64,000 bases of DNA from Larkinella punicea (GCF_003334855.1 NZ_QOWE01000031.1:41420-105419), one strand, 5' to 3'; positions 41,003 to 50,191 are shown, numbered from the stretch's first letter. Translations and numbers: made by a program. Notes: generated from the sequence alone by a model not told the origin.

Positions 41003-42376
41003 ATGAAGTTCTTAATGAAATCAATCCTTCTCTCCTCCTTTATTCTGACGGCGCTACTGGTTTCCGTATCGTCTCCCTCCTATTCGCAGGGGAAAGGAGT
41101 CAGTTTAAACAAGATTATTGCGAAAATCGATAATTACTACGTGCTAAAGTCGGATCTGGAACAGGCCCGGCAGTCCTACGCACAACAGAATCAGAAAGCC
41201 CCGGCCGATTGCCAGCTTCTGGAAAGTCTGGTTGTTCAGAAAGTGTTGCTGGCCAAAGCCGAAATTGACTCCGTCACCGTCGACGACAAGCTGATCGAAA
41301 ACCAGATGGACGGTCGGATGTCGTACATGATTCAGCAATTCGGTTCGGAAAAGAACCTCGTCGAAGCCTACGGAAAAAGCATTGAAGCGTTGAAAAGTGA
41401 ACTCCGGACAGAAGTGAAAGAACAGATGCTGGGACAACGGATGCAGACCAAAATCACCGACGATGTGAAGGTGAGTCCCAACGAAGTCCGCAAGTTTTTC
41501 AACGGCATTCCCAAAGACAGCCTACCGTATATCCCGGCTGAGGTCGAAATTGGACACATTGTGCGTCTGGCCAAAGTAACCAAAGAACAGACCGAAGAAT
41601 TGAAAAAGCGGCTGCTGGCCCTGCGGGAGCGCGTTGAAAAAGGCGAAGATTTTGCCAAACTAGCCACCGAATTTTCCGAAGACGTCGGTTCTGCCCAGAA
41701 AGGCGGCAGCCTGGGTTTTGCCAAACGCGGGGCGATGGTTGCCGAATTCGAGGGCGCGGCCATGAAGCTGAAACCCAACGAAATGTCGGACATTGTCCAA
41801 TCGGAATTTGGTCTTCACCTGATTCAGCTTATCGAGGTGCGTGGGGCTGAATACCACGCCCGTCACATCCTGCTCCGGCCCGACTACAACCGGCTCGATC
41901 TGACCGAACCCCGCCGGTTTTTAGACAGCCTGCGGACATTGATCGTCGCCGATAGTATTAAATTTGAAAAAGCCGCCAAAGACTTTTCCGAGGATAAAAT
42001 GACGGCCGATGCCGGTGGTGTCATTCGCGATCAGCAGTCAAACAGTACGCTAATGCCCCACGATCAGAATATGGATTACACCCTGTTCATGACGCTGGAT
42101 ACGATGAAAGTCGGCAGTGTCAGCCCGCCGATGGATTACCGGCTGGAAGATGGAAAAAGTGCCGTACGGCTGTTGTATTACAAACGGAAGGTGGCCCCAC
42201 ACACGGCCAGTTTGAAAGACGATTTCGAGAAGATTGCCAACATTGTGATGGTGAACAAAAAGAACACCGCCATCGACGCCTGGTTCCGAAAAGCCGTCAG
42301 CGACGTCTACATCAATGTCGATCCGGAATACCGAAGCTGCAATATTCTGGGTGCCCAAAAAACCGAGGGACCTTAG
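41003..42376 (+). CDS. surA: SurA-like periplasmic chaperone/peptidyl-prolyl isomerase
   Basis: The 457-residue protein has a signal peptide (ILLSSFILTALLVSVSSPSYS) and a SurA N-terminal domain (LNKIIAKIDNYYVLKSDLEQ). Two parvulin domains follow: VEIGHIVRLAKV to LHLIQLIEVRGA, and YHARHILLRPD onward. It escorts outer-membrane proteins across the periplasm. It lies downstream of a second parvulin gene, an arrangement seen in several Bacteroidota. Confidence 0.9.
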   Translation: MKFLMKSILLSSFILTALLVSVSSPSYSQGKGVSLNKIIAKIDNYYVLKSDLEQARQSYAQQNQKAPADCQLLESLVVQKVLLAKAEIDSVTVDDKLIENQMDGRMSYMIQQFGSEKNLVEAYGKSIEALKSELRTEVKEQMLGQRMQTKITDDVKVSPNEVRKFFNGIPKDSLPYIPAEVEIGHIVRLAKVTKEQTEELKKRLLALRERVEKGEDFAKLATEFSEDVGSAQKGGSLGFAKRGAMVAEFEGAAMKLKPNEMSDIVQSEFGLHLIQLIEVRGAEYHARHILLRPDYNRLDLTEPRRFLDSLRTLIVADSIKFEKAAKDFSEDKMTADAGGVIRDQQSNSTLMPHDQNMDYTLFMTLDTMKVGSVSPPMDYRLEDGKSAVRLLYYKRKVAPHTASLKDDFEKIANIVMVNKKNTAIDAWFRKAVSDVYINVDPEYRSCNILGAQKTEGP

Positions 42377-42400
42377 AAGAGTTATGAGTTAAAGCCCTTC

Positions 42401-42489
42401 GCCAGTTGCCCCTAAATCCCCTAAAGGGGACTTGGACTCGAAACCATCCGGATCAAAAGTCCCCTTTAGGGGATTTAGGGGCAACTGGC
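42401..42489. repeat. Perfect 32-bp inverted repeat, CCCCTAAAGGGG family
   Basis: The left arm (42401-42432, beginning GCCAGTTGCCCCTAAATCCC) and right arm (42458-42489) are exact complements around a 25-nt loop. The dodecamer is shared with 1254, 2565 and 53196, while the outer GCCAGTTG is unique here. Confidence 0.9.
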
Positions 42490-42552
42490 AAAAATGTTTA
42501 ATGATTACGAGCCTGTTTTAATTCTTAACTTCCAACTCTTAACTCCTATCCT

Positions 42553-43518
42553 GTGGTACAATATAATTCTGACGTTGAGGCTGCTGAAGCGCTGAATGAA
42601 GCGTATAAACGATTAAAGAGTGAGATTTCGAAAGTAGTCATCGGTCAGGAAGAAACCGTGCGGCTTTTGCTAACGGCTATTTTTTGCCAGGGACACTGTC
42701 TGTTGGTGGGCGTACCGGGTCTCGCCAAAACGTTGCTCATCCAGACCATCGCCGGAGCGCTCGACCTGAGTTTCAATCGGATTCAGTTTACCCCGGATTT
42801 AATGCCGTCGGACATTCTGGGTTCCGAAACGCTCGATCAGGAACGGCGGTTTAAATTCATCAAAGGGCCGGTTTTTGCCAACATCATTCTGGCGGATGAA
42901 ATCAACCGGACTCCGCCCAAAACGCAGTCTGCTCTGCTGGAAGCCATGCAGGAATATTCTGTGACCATTGCCGGACAGAAATACCCCCTCGAACGCCCGT
43001 TTTTCGTGTTGGCCACCCAAAACCCGATTGAGCAGGAAGGAACCTATCCGCTGCCCGAAGCGCAGTTGGACCGGTTTATGTTCAACGTTTTTCTGGACTA
43101 TCCTTCGTACCAGTCGGAGCTGGACATCGTGAAGTCAACGACCAACGACGCGAAATACCAGGTACAAAAGGTCTTGTCGGGCGACGAACTGCTGGCCTTC
43201 CAACACCTGGTGCGCCGGGTTCCGGTGGTCGATAATGTAGTGGAATACGCAGTCAAACTGGTGCATAAAACCCGCCCGAATACCGAAATGGGTTCACCGG
43301 ATGCGAATACCTATCTTGAATGGGGAGCAGGACCACGGGCTTCGCAGGCGCTGATTCTGGCGGCAAAATGCAACGCCCTACTCAACGGCAAGTATTCGCC
43401 GGACATTGAAGACGTTCGCGCCGTTGCCTACCCAATCATCCGTCACCGCATTGTCCGGAACTTCAAAGCCGAAGCCGAGGGCATCACGGTAGACCAACTT
43501 ATCAAACGGCTTTTGTAA
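42553..43518 (+). CDS. MoxR-family AAA+ ATPase
   Basis: The 321-residue protein has the MoxR Walker A GVPGLAKTLLIQTIA, RIQFTPDLMPSDILG, Walker B FANIILADEINRTPPKTQ and sensor FVLATQNPIEQEGTYPLPEAQLDRFMF. MoxR ATPases act as chaperones that load cofactors or remodel partner proteins, usually with DUF58/VWA proteins; no such partner follows here. The start is GTG at 42553. An in-frame TAA at 42526-42528 rules out anything further upstream, and the next ATG lies inside the ATPase core. Confidence 0.92.
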   Translation: MVQYNSDVEAAEALNEAYKRLKSEISKVVIGQEETVRLLLTAIFCQGHCLLVGVPGLAKTLLIQTIAGALDLSFNRIQFTPDLMPSDILGSETLDQERRFKFIKGPVFANIILADEINRTPPKTQSALLEAMQEYSVTIAGQKYPLERPFFVLATQNPIEQEGTYPLPEAQLDRFMFNVFLDYPSYQSELDIVKSTTNDAKYQVQKVLSGDELLAFQHLVRRVPVVDNVVEYAVKLVHKTRPNTEMGSPDANTYLEWGAGPRASQALILAAKCNALLNGKYSPDIEDVRAVAYPIIRHRIVRNFKAEAEGITVDQLIKRLL

Positions 43519-43544
43519 AAGACTACGATTTTTTATTCTGACTA

Positions 43545-43585
43545 CGCTGCGGTTTTCCAGACGGGAAACCGCAGCGTTTTTTTTT
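43545..43585 (+). terminator. Strong intrinsic terminator after moxR
   Basis: CGCTGCGGTTTTCC (43545-43558) pairs with GGGAAACCGCAGCG (43563-43576), followed by nine T. Confidence 0.9.
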
Positions 43586-43726
43586 GACCGATTAGTAAAT
43601 TGTCATACTTTCACCGGGATCATAAAGAAATATTTGCAAACTTGATCGACGGATCGTGCTGCCTCTATCCTCCAATTGTCTTTTTTCATTGGTAATTGGA
43701 ACCATAATCGCGCGCACCCTTGCCCT

Positions 43727-44512
43727 ATGACCCTAAACTCTCTGGCATTTTTCGCCAGCCGACATCCGAAAGTGGCCGCCGGGCTGATTGTCCTGTCGGA
43801 GTGTACGAATGCCGTTCTGGGTATGCTGCTGGGTAGCTCGCTGCTGGCCGAACAGCCGGGCTGGTACCTGTCATTCCTGCTGGGCGGGCTGGTTTTGGTC
43901 CGGTTTCAATTCGGCCGGTACGTCGCCCTTCGCTTGCCGGATCTGGTTTCGACGGAACGGTTCTGGTTTCAAAAACGCAGCTACACGGTTTTGTTTCTGA
44001 TCAACTTCCTGGCGTACGGCATAGCGGGTGGCATCAGTGGCCGGACCATAATTCACCCGGAACCGTCGGTCAGCGTTTCCAGCGAGCGTATCATTACGTA
44101 TTCAGAAGTAAGTAAAACAGACACACTGCCGCAACTTACGCCCAATCAGCTTCTCCATTCGAATCAAAACCCGGATCCGGTCGTTCGTGAAAAAAGCCAG
44201 ACCGGTACCAAAATTGCTTACTTTCTACTGTTTTTGACAAGTCTTTTTTTAGCCGTTGCGGCCAGCGGTTTAGCATGCCAGTTAGCCTGTACCAGTCATG
44301 GGTTTGCCGCTGTATTAGTCATTCTGTTGGGCATGGGTGTCCTGGCGGGCGGATTTTATTTCCTTGGTCGGGTCTTTGATAAAAAAATGAAGCTTTACAA
44401 GCAAATGACCAAAGCCGAACGCCAGCGGGAAGGGCGACGCTATGGCAGAACTTTGCTGGGAACCGTTCTGGGTTTACTTATTTTTGCCTTGTTGCCATCA
44501 GTACTCCGGTAA
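43727..44512 (+). CDS. Integral membrane protein, unknown
   Basis: From the ATG at 43727 the protein has 261 residues with about five membrane segments (LIVLSECTNAVLGMLLG, YLSFLLGGLVLVRF, TVLFLINFLAYGIAGG, AYFLLFLTSLFLAVAA, VLVILLGMGVLAGGFYF). It has a polar insert of about 55 residues, a basic C-terminal helix (KQMTKAERQREGRRYGRT) and a final hydrophobic segment. No family is recognised. The TTG at 43676 is open but gives an unlikely polar N-terminus. Confidence 0.68.
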   Translation: MTLNSLAFFASRHPKVAAGLIVLSECTNAVLGMLLGSSLLAEQPGWYLSFLLGGLVLVRFQFGRYVALRLPDLVSTERFWFQKRSYTVLFLINFLAYGIAGGISGRTIIHPEPSVSVSSERIITYSEVSKTDTLPQLTPNQLLHSNQNPDPVVREKSQTGTKIAYFLLFLTSLFLAVAASGLACQLACTSHGFAAVLVILLGMGVLAGGFYFLGRVFDKKMKLYKQMTKAERQREGRRYGRTLLGTVLGLLIFALLPSVLR

Positions 44513-44550
44513 CCCTTTTTATCTTTTGTGACGAGAGACCCATTCATCGT

Positions 44551-47001
44551 ATGAAATACATTTCCAGTCTGCTTTTCTTTTTTTGCTTTCATTCTGCTTT
44601 CGCCCAAACTTCACTTACCCAAACCGTCCGGGGTCGAATATCCGACAAGGAATCCAAATACCCCTTATCCGACGTTACCATTCAGGTTCTGACTACGAGT
44701 TCTACCGGAATCACGGCCGGAGCCCTTACGGATTCATCCGGGCGCTACCGCATCCCGAATGTCCCGGTTGGCCGACGAACCATTCGAATTACCCGGATTG
44801 GGTATAAGGAGGCTTTGTTAAACAACATCATTGTCGATGCGGGGCGCGAAACCATTCTGGACGTCGATCTGGAAGAAGCCATTACGGAACTGGCCAGCGT
44901 CACCGTTAAGGCGCAGCGGACCGGCGACGCCCGCAACGAGATGGCGGTGGTTTCGGCCCGGCAATTTACCGTCGATGAGGCCGATCGTTACGCCGGAAGC
45001 CGGGGCGAACCCGCCCGGATGGCGTCCAATTTCGCCGGGGTGCAGGGGGCCGATGACTCCCGCAACGACATCGTCATCCGCGGAAACTCACCGGGCGGTG
45101 TTCTCTGGCGGGTCGAGGGCGTCAGCATTCCGAACCCGAACCATTTTGCGGTTTCGGGAACCACGGGCGGGCCAGTGAGCATCATCAGTAACAAAATGCT
45201 GGCCAATTCCGACTTTTTTACCGGTGCTTTTCCGGCAGAATTTGGCAACGGCATTGCCGGTGTTTTCGACCTTAGGCTGCGTAACGGCAACAACGAAAAA
45301 CACCAGCGAACCCTCCAGTTCGGCTTCCTCGGCACTGAGGCCGCGCTGGAAGGGCCGCTTTCCAAAAAAACCGGCTCGTCGTATTTTGTCACCTACCGCT
45401 ACGCCAACCTCTGGCTGTTCAACAAAGCCGGTATCGACATTGGAACCCAGGCCGTTCCCACCTACCAGGATGCTTCGTTCCGGTTTAATTTCCCGCTCAA
45501 AAACAACGCCCGGCTGGCTTTTTGGGGATTCGCTGGCACCAGCACCATCGACGTGCTGATCAGTGAACAGAAAGTTTCGGACCGAAATATTTACGGCCAA
45601 AACGACCGCGACCAATATTACACCTCCCGCATGGGCGTTGTGGGCGTGACCTATGAAAAACCGCTCAATCGCCGGACGTTTCTGCGCGCCACGCTGGCCC
45701 AATCGGGTTATGTTCAGTTTACGCACCACAACTATTTGTTCTTTGAGAACGACGCCGACGGCCGGCCGGTGGTCGAAAACGACCGGTACAAAATAACGAG
45801 TCAGGCCAAAGTACTGGAATACCGTTTTGCCGACACCAAAACCTCCCTGGCTGCGTCGGTTAACCACAAATTTAGCCCGCGCAGCACGTTGAAAGTCGGT
45901 TTGAACGCCGATGTGTATCACTTCAACTTTGTCGATAGTGCCCGGAACGTCACGATTTTGCCCAATCTGCCGACCCAGTTAGAGCCCTGGCAAACCCGCT
46001 GGAATTCACGGCAGTCGGCGCTGCTGGTGCAGCCTTACGTGCAATGGCGCGTCAATCTGGCCGACCGGCTGACGTTGAGCGCCGGGCTGACCAGTCTCTA
46101 TTTTTCACTCAATCAAAACAGTTTTTCACCCATCGAACCCCGCGCCGGTCTGGCCTGGGATTTACCAAACCGCCAAAAACTCAGCGTTGCAGTCGGGCTG
46201 CACAGTCAGATTCAGCCCACCTACATCTACTTTTATCGATTCAATCAACAGAGCGATCCCTCGGGCGGTCAATTCAGCCGGGACCTGGGACTGACCAAAA
46301 GCTGGCACTATGTGACTTCGTATGACTGGCTTCCGGGTCGGAACCTGCGGTTAAAAATGGAAGCCTATTACCAGAAACTGTTCAACGTACCGGTCGAGGA
46401 GCAAAGCAGCTCGTTTTCGATTTTGAATACCGGAGCGAGTTTCTCGCGGGTTTTTCCGGGTCGAATGGTTAATAAAGGCACCGGTCGGAATTACGGGGCG
46501 GAACTGACGCTGGAGAAGTTTTTCAGCGACGGCTACTATTTTCTGGTGACCGGTTCGCTGTTCGACGCCAAATACAAAGGTTCCGACGGCGTGTTGCGAA
46601 ATACGGATTTCAACGGAAAATATGCCTATAACGCGGTTTTTGCCAAGGAATTTACGCTAGGCCGAAACACGTTGAGCGTGGGAGCCAAATTTACGGCCAT
46701 CGGCGGACGCTGGTATGGTCCGGTCGATGAAGCCAAATCGAAAGCCGCTCAGGACATCATCTACCAGACTGCCAACCGCAACACGCTCCAGTTTCCGGAC
46801 TACCGCCGGTTCGATTTGAAAGTCGACTACAAACTAAACCGCACCCGTTTGACGCACACCATCGCCGTTGATTTCGTCAATGTGTTGGGCATTCAAAACA
46901 TCCTGAGCCTGAGCTACGCCCCCCAACCCGACGGCACATTCATCAAGCGGGAATACCAACTGGGTTTCCTGCCAGTTTTCTATTACCGGGTTGATTTTTA
47001 A
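44551..47001 (+). CDS. TonB-dependent outer-membrane receptor
   Basis: The 816-residue protein has a signal peptide (ISSLLFFFCFHSAFA), a carboxypeptidase-like beta domain (VRGRISDKESKYPLSDVTIQ), a plug with NDIVIRGNSPGGVLWRVEGV and a 22-strand-type barrel ending FYYRVDF. Neither SusD nor DUF4249 lies beside it, so it may work alone on a small ligand such as a siderophore, cofactor or peptide. The substrate is unknown. Confidence 0.92.
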   Translation: MKYISSLLFFFCFHSAFAQTSLTQTVRGRISDKESKYPLSDVTIQVLTTSSTGITAGALTDSSGRYRIPNVPVGRRTIRITRIGYKEALLNNIIVDAGRETILDVDLEEAITELASVTVKAQRTGDARNEMAVVSARQFTVDEADRYAGSRGEPARMASNFAGVQGADDSRNDIVIRGNSPGGVLWRVEGVSIPNPNHFAVSGTTGGPVSIISNKMLANSDFFTGAFPAEFGNGIAGVFDLRLRNGNNEKHQRTLQFGFLGTEAALEGPLSKKTGSSYFVTYRYANLWLFNKAGIDIGTQAVPTYQDASFRFNFPLKNNARLAFWGFAGTSTIDVLISEQKVSDRNIYGQNDRDQYYTSRMGVVGVTYEKPLNRRTFLRATLAQSGYVQFTHHNYLFFENDADGRPVVENDRYKITSQAKVLEYRFADTKTSLAASVNHKFSPRSTLKVGLNADVYHFNFVDSARNVTILPNLPTQLEPWQTRWNSRQSALLVQPYVQWRVNLADRLTLSAGLTSLYFSLNQNSFSPIEPRAGLAWDLPNRQKLSVAVGLHSQIQPTYIYFYRFNQQSDPSGGQFSRDLGLTKSWHYVTSYDWLPGRNLRLKMEAYYQKLFNVPVEEQSSSFSILNTGASFSRVFPGRMVNKGTGRNYGAELTLEKFFSDGYYFLVTGSLFDAKYKGSDGVLRNTDFNGKYAYNAVFAKEFTLGRNTLSVGAKFTAIGGRWYGPVDEAKSKAAQDIIYQTANRNTLQFPDYRRFDLKVDYKLNRTRLTHTIAVDFVNVLGIQNILSLSYAPQPDGTFIKREYQLGFLPVFYYRVDF

Positions 47002-47039
47002 GAAGAGAGACGATAAAGTAGAGACAAAAGACGTGTATT

Positions 47040-47612
47040 CTAGCCCCGCTTGGGTTCGTAATGAAGGACAACAATTCCGCAGTCGAAAGCGGTGGATTTG
47101 ACCAGTTTCAGATTTTGTCGGCCTTCAAGTTCTTTGAAAATCGGCATTCCGTTCCCAATGGCTGCGGGATTGATGAACAAATGGTATTCGTCAATCAGAT
47201 TGTGTTGGATGAGTGATGATACGAAAGTCGCCCCACCGTAGGCCATGATGTCCTGACCATCCTGTTTTTTCAACGCATTGATCTCGTCAACCAGGTCATT
47301 TTTGGCTAGCACGGTATTCTTCCATTCGGACTTTTCGAGGGTTTTGGTGAACACGACTTTGTGGGTATCTGTAAATTTTCTGCCGGCCGAAACCTCTGGG
47401 TTGTCAGGATTTTCGGCCACAGAACCCCAGTAGGGAATGAACCCCTCTGCCAGTTTGCGTCCCAGCACGATGCAATCAATCGGGTCGGTTAATGCCCCCA
47501 CATACGTTTTCAATTCATCGTCCCAGTTGAACGTCATACAGTCCATTTCGCCCGTTGGTCCCGCGATGAAGCCATCGACGGTCATTTGCACCTGAAGTTT
47601 TAGTTTTCTCAT
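47040..47612 (-). CDS. Dihydrofolate reductase-fold protein (RibD C-terminal type)
   Basis: The 190-residue protein has KLQVQMTVDGFIAG at the start, DCIVLGRKLAEGF in the middle, IMAYGGATFVSSLIQHNLIDEYHLFINPAAIGNGMPIF and a short C-terminal strand. This is the RibD_C/YyaP subfamily of the DHFR fold, found as stand-alone NADPH-dependent reductases of unknown substrate. It should not be taken as FolA even though thyA lies in the window. A TATTTTTG -7 box lies 19 nt upstream. Confidence 0.87.
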   Translation of the reverse strand: MRKLKLQVQMTVDGFIAGPTGEMDCMTFNWDDELKTYVGALTDPIDCIVLGRKLAEGFIPYWGSVAENPDNPEVSAGRKFTDTHKVVFTKTLEKSEWKNTVLAKNDLVDEINALKKQDGQDIMAYGGATFVSSLIQHNLIDEYHLFINPAAIGNGMPIFKELEGRQNLKLVKSTAFDCGIVVLHYEPKRG

Positions 47613-47631
47613 CTTTTTGTAAGGTTATTTA

Positions 47632-47639
47632 CAAAAATA
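47632..47639 (-). promoter_or_regulatory. -7 box (TATTTTTG) for the DHFR-fold gene
   Basis: Exact TAnnTTTG on the minus strand, 19 nt before the ATG at 47612. Confidence 0.45.
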
Positions 47640-47732
47640 GCCTGTGAGATTTAAAGGATGGGGTTGTTGGTGCGGCTTTAAACGGGGGCGATTGCGACAA
47701 ATAAGATTACGAAGATGGAGCCTCCGGATTAT

Positions 47733-48323
47733 TCACAACCCCAAAAACAGCTCGACATCCTGACTTGTATCCAGATCGACGCTTCCCGGTTCAAAAGGCA
47801 CTTCGGTGCAGTCGTCCGGGTGATTTTTGATGATCCATTTCGCGCCCTGATCACCTTCCAGACTGAGCAGTTCACTGATGTATTTCCGGTCGAACAGCGC
47901 CGGAACACCCAGGCTGTTGGCGTAGCCGGACGCCACGATGCCTTTCCCGGTTTCTTCGTAAACCTGCACCAACTGCAACAACAATCCCCGGTCGACGTGC
48001 GGTTGATCGGTGAGCAGAAACACCACAGCGTCGATCTCTTTCTGGGTCAGATACACGGCCGCCAGACCGGTTTTTACCGACGACGACAGGCCCTGCGGCC
48101 AGTGCTGGTTGTCGATAATCGTCACGGGCAACCCGTCCAGTTCGGGCGTGATCCGGTTTTTGTTCGCACCGACGACCACCACAACTGGTCGAAAGGTCGT
48201 TGACAGAGCGGTATCGACCACTCGCCGGAGCAGCGTACGTCCCTCCCACTCAATCAGTTGCTTGGGTTGGTTATTCAGCCGGGAGGAGGTTCCGGCGGCT
48301 AGTATGATGATGGCAATGTTCAT
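47733..48323 (-). CDS. MobA-like nucleotidyltransferase (MocA/NTP-transferase family)
   Basis: The 196-residue protein starts IAIIILAAGTSSRLNNQPKQ, the nucleotide-binding motif of NTP transferases. It continues with LLTDQPHVDRGLL and GVPALFDRKYISELLSLEGDQGAK, typical of molybdenum cofactor cytidylyltransferase MocA. It overlaps the upstream xdhC-like gene by four bases. MocA and XdhC together mature the molybdenum cofactor for xanthine-dehydrogenase-family enzymes, but no such enzyme lies in this window. Confidence 0.85.
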   Translation of the reverse strand: MNIAIIILAAGTSSRLNNQPKQLIEWEGRTLLRRVVDTALSTTFRPVVVVVGANKNRITPELDGLPVTIIDNQHWPQGLSSSVKTGLAAVYLTQKEIDAVVFLLTDQPHVDRGLLLQLVQVYEETGKGIVASGYANSLGVPALFDRKYISELLSLEGDQGAKWIIKNHPDDCTEVPFEPGSVDLDTSQDVELFLGL

Positions 48324-49297
48324 TCTACCGAAGTGCTGATCGATTGTACCGGCTGGTGAATGGGTGCATTCTTGAATTTCAGCGATTGCGCGGAAGTCTT
48401 GCGGAAAACCGCCTGAACCTCGGCTAAAATCGACAGCGCAATTTCCTGCGGATTATCGGCGCCGACGTCCAGACCAACGGGCCAGAAAAGCCGCTTTTCA
48501 TCCGTCGGAGCGACAAAATCACGAACCTCATCCAGCAAAGCATCGCCCCGTTTTTTGGGACCCAGCAGACCAATGTAGGGAATTTCGGTTTGCAGCAATT
48601 CCTGTAAAACCGCTTTGTCGTATTTGAAGTTATGGGAAATCAACACCGCTGCGGAGTACGCGTCGATTGGAATCTGCTGCCGGATTTCATGCCGCTGAAC
48701 GGCCAGCATGTCGTCGGCTTCGCCAAACCGCCGGGGTTGCAGGTGCGCCACACAATCGTCGGTGATCACCACGCGCCAGCCAATCTGTTTCGCCAGTTTC
48801 ACCAGCGGAACGGCATCGTACCCGCCCCCAAAAACCAGCAACTGAATGTCCGGTTTGAGTTCCTCCACAAACACACCCGCCCCGTCGGGCAAAGCGGTTT
48901 CGAAGGTTAAGGGCCGCCGTTCCTGCATGACGCGGTCGAGGGTTTCGAGCGGATTTTCCGAATCGTTGGGGTCGATGGGCTGAATCAGAACGTCCAAAAC
49001 CCCATTGCAGCCCAGCCCGATGCCGAAATTTTCGCCCTCGGGGTCGGACGTATCGTAGGTTACCAGACGGGCCTGCCGGGTTTGCATCACCTCACGGGCT
49101 TTCCGCAGGGCGTCGCCTTCCAGACAGCCGCCACTGATGGCTCCGGTCCACTGTCCGTCGTCGGTGATGTACATGCGGGCACCCGGTCGGCGATACCCCG
49201 AACCACTCAGCCCCACAACGGTCGCCAGGGCGGCTTTGCGTTGGCTAAAGTCAGTTTTTCGGTAGACCCCGATGATTTGTTGAAATTCGTTGATCAC
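48320..49297 (-). CDS. XdhC/CoxI-family protein
   Basis: The 325-residue protein has the XdhC N-domain (RKAALATVVGLSGSGYRRPGARM, GAISGGCLEGD) and a C-terminal Rossmann domain (IQLLVFGGGYDAVPLVKLA, YIGLLGPKKRG). XdhC binds molybdenum cofactor, protects it and helps sulfurate it. I take the start as GTG at 49297, giving an N-terminus INEFQQIIGVYRKTD that matches family members. The ATG at 49378 would add 27 residues read through a repeat. Confidence 0.85.
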   Translation of the reverse strand: MINEFQQIIGVYRKTDFSQRKAALATVVGLSGSGYRRPGARMYITDDGQWTGAISGGCLEGDALRKAREVMQTRQARLVTYDTSDPEGENFGIGLGCNGVLDVLIQPIDPNDSENPLETLDRVMQERRPLTFETALPDGAGVFVEELKPDIQLLVFGGGYDAVPLVKLAKQIGWRVVITDDCVAHLQPRRFGEADDMLAVQRHEIRQQIPIDAYSAAVLISHNFKYDKAVLQELLQTEIPYIGLLGPKKRGDALLDEVRDFVAPTDEKRLFWPVGLDVGADNPQEIALSILAEVQAVFRKTSAQSLKFKNAPIHQPVQSISTSVE

Positions 49298-49330
49298 GTT
49301 CTTAAATAATGATGACCGGGTCGCCGGTGC

Positions 49331-49403
49331 GATGATGAACGATGGATGATGAATTAAGGCTAATTTAGAAACATTCACCGTTCATCGTTCATCATTCATC
49401 ATT
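49331..49403. repeat. Inverted repeat of GATGATGAACGATG units
   Basis: GATGATGAACGATGGATGAT (from 49331) is answered by ATCGTTCATCATTCATCATT (ending 49403). It spans the gap between truA and xdhC and encodes the last residues of TruA (KMMNDER), so the truA reading frame ends inside the repeat. Confidence 0.75.
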
Positions 49404-50152
49404 TTCTTACTAAATACTTCCGCCGGATAACCCACTTCGACCAGAAACAGCCCACTGGCCGGGGCCGAACGACCGGCTTTCCGGCGGTCATTCGCCAGCA
49501 AAATCTCCTTGAATTCGGCAACTGTCATCCGCCCCTGCCCCACTTCCAGCATGGTTCCGACCAGCGTCCGGACCATGCCGTAGAGAAATCGGTTGGCCTT
49601 GATGTGAAAAACCAGTTGATCATTCTCGATCAGCCACTCTGCCCGGTGAATCACGCAGCGGAAGTGCGAAACGTTCGTTCGTACCTTGCTGAAACTCTCA
49701 AAATCAGTATGTTGCAAAACAAGATTGGCGGCTTCGTTCATCCGATCAATGTCCAGTTCGGGGCGAAAGACGTAGACCAGGAAATCCAGGAACGGACTTT
49801 TCTGCTTTCGAATGCGGTATTGGTAATAGCGGGTGGTGGCCGAAAACCGGGCGTGAGCGGTCGGATCGACCGGAAAAATGGACTGAATCGCAATGTCGGG
49901 CGGCAACATGCAGTTCAGGGCATGGATCATCAAATCCGTCAGGGCGATGGGTTTTTCGATGTCAAAATGCGCAAACTGCTGTTCGGCGTGCACCCCGGCA
50001 TCCGTCCGACCGCTCCCCACAATGGAAATTCGCTCTTTCAGAATCAGGCTCAGCTTCTGCTCCAGGACTTCCTGAACACTAATACCGTTGGGTTGAAATT
50101 GCCAGCCGTGGTAGGCCGTTCCGCGGTAGGAAAGTTGAATAAAGTAGCGCAT
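49382..50152 (-). CDS. truA: tRNA pseudouridine(38-40) synthase
   Basis: From the ATG at 50152 the protein has 256 residues, starting RYFIQLSYRGTAYHGWQFQP. The catalytic D51 sits in GSGRTDAGVHA, followed by FSATTRYYQYRI and the RFLYGMVRTLVGTM block. It converts uridines 38-40 of tRNA anticodon arms to pseudouridine. The longer frame from 50182 is unneeded. A TATTTTTG -7 box ends six bases before the ATG, suggesting a leaderless mRNA. The last five or six residues are read from the downstream repeat. Confidence 0.95.
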   Translation of the reverse strand: MRYFIQLSYRGTAYHGWQFQPNGISVQEVLEQKLSLILKERISIVGSGRTDAGVHAEQQFAHFDIEKPIALTDLMIHALNCMLPPDIAIQSIFPVDPTAHARFSATTRYYQYRIRKQKSPFLDFLVYVFRPELDIDRMNEAANLVLQHTDFESFSKVRTNVSHFRCVIHRAEWLIENDQLVFHIKANRFLYGMVRTLVGTMLEVGQGRMTVAEFKEILLANDRRKAGRSAPASGLFLVEVGYPAEVFSKKMMNDER

Positions 50153-50158
50153 AAAATG

Positions 50159-50166
50159 CAAAAATA
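50159..50166 (-). promoter_or_regulatory. -7 box (TATTTTTG) six bases before the truA start
   Basis: Exact TAnnTTTG on the minus strand with only six bases to the ATG at 50152. This is the same spacing as the box before the GT9 gene. Confidence 0.45.
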
Positions 50167-50191
50167 ACGCTCCAATGCGCAAAACCGTCTT

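Noticed and set aside
47040..47612. The DHFR-fold protein considered as FolA, partner of ThyA
   Set aside because: Its motifs (DGFIAG, AYGGATFVSSLIQHNLIDEY) belong to the RibD C-terminal subfamily and not to FolA.
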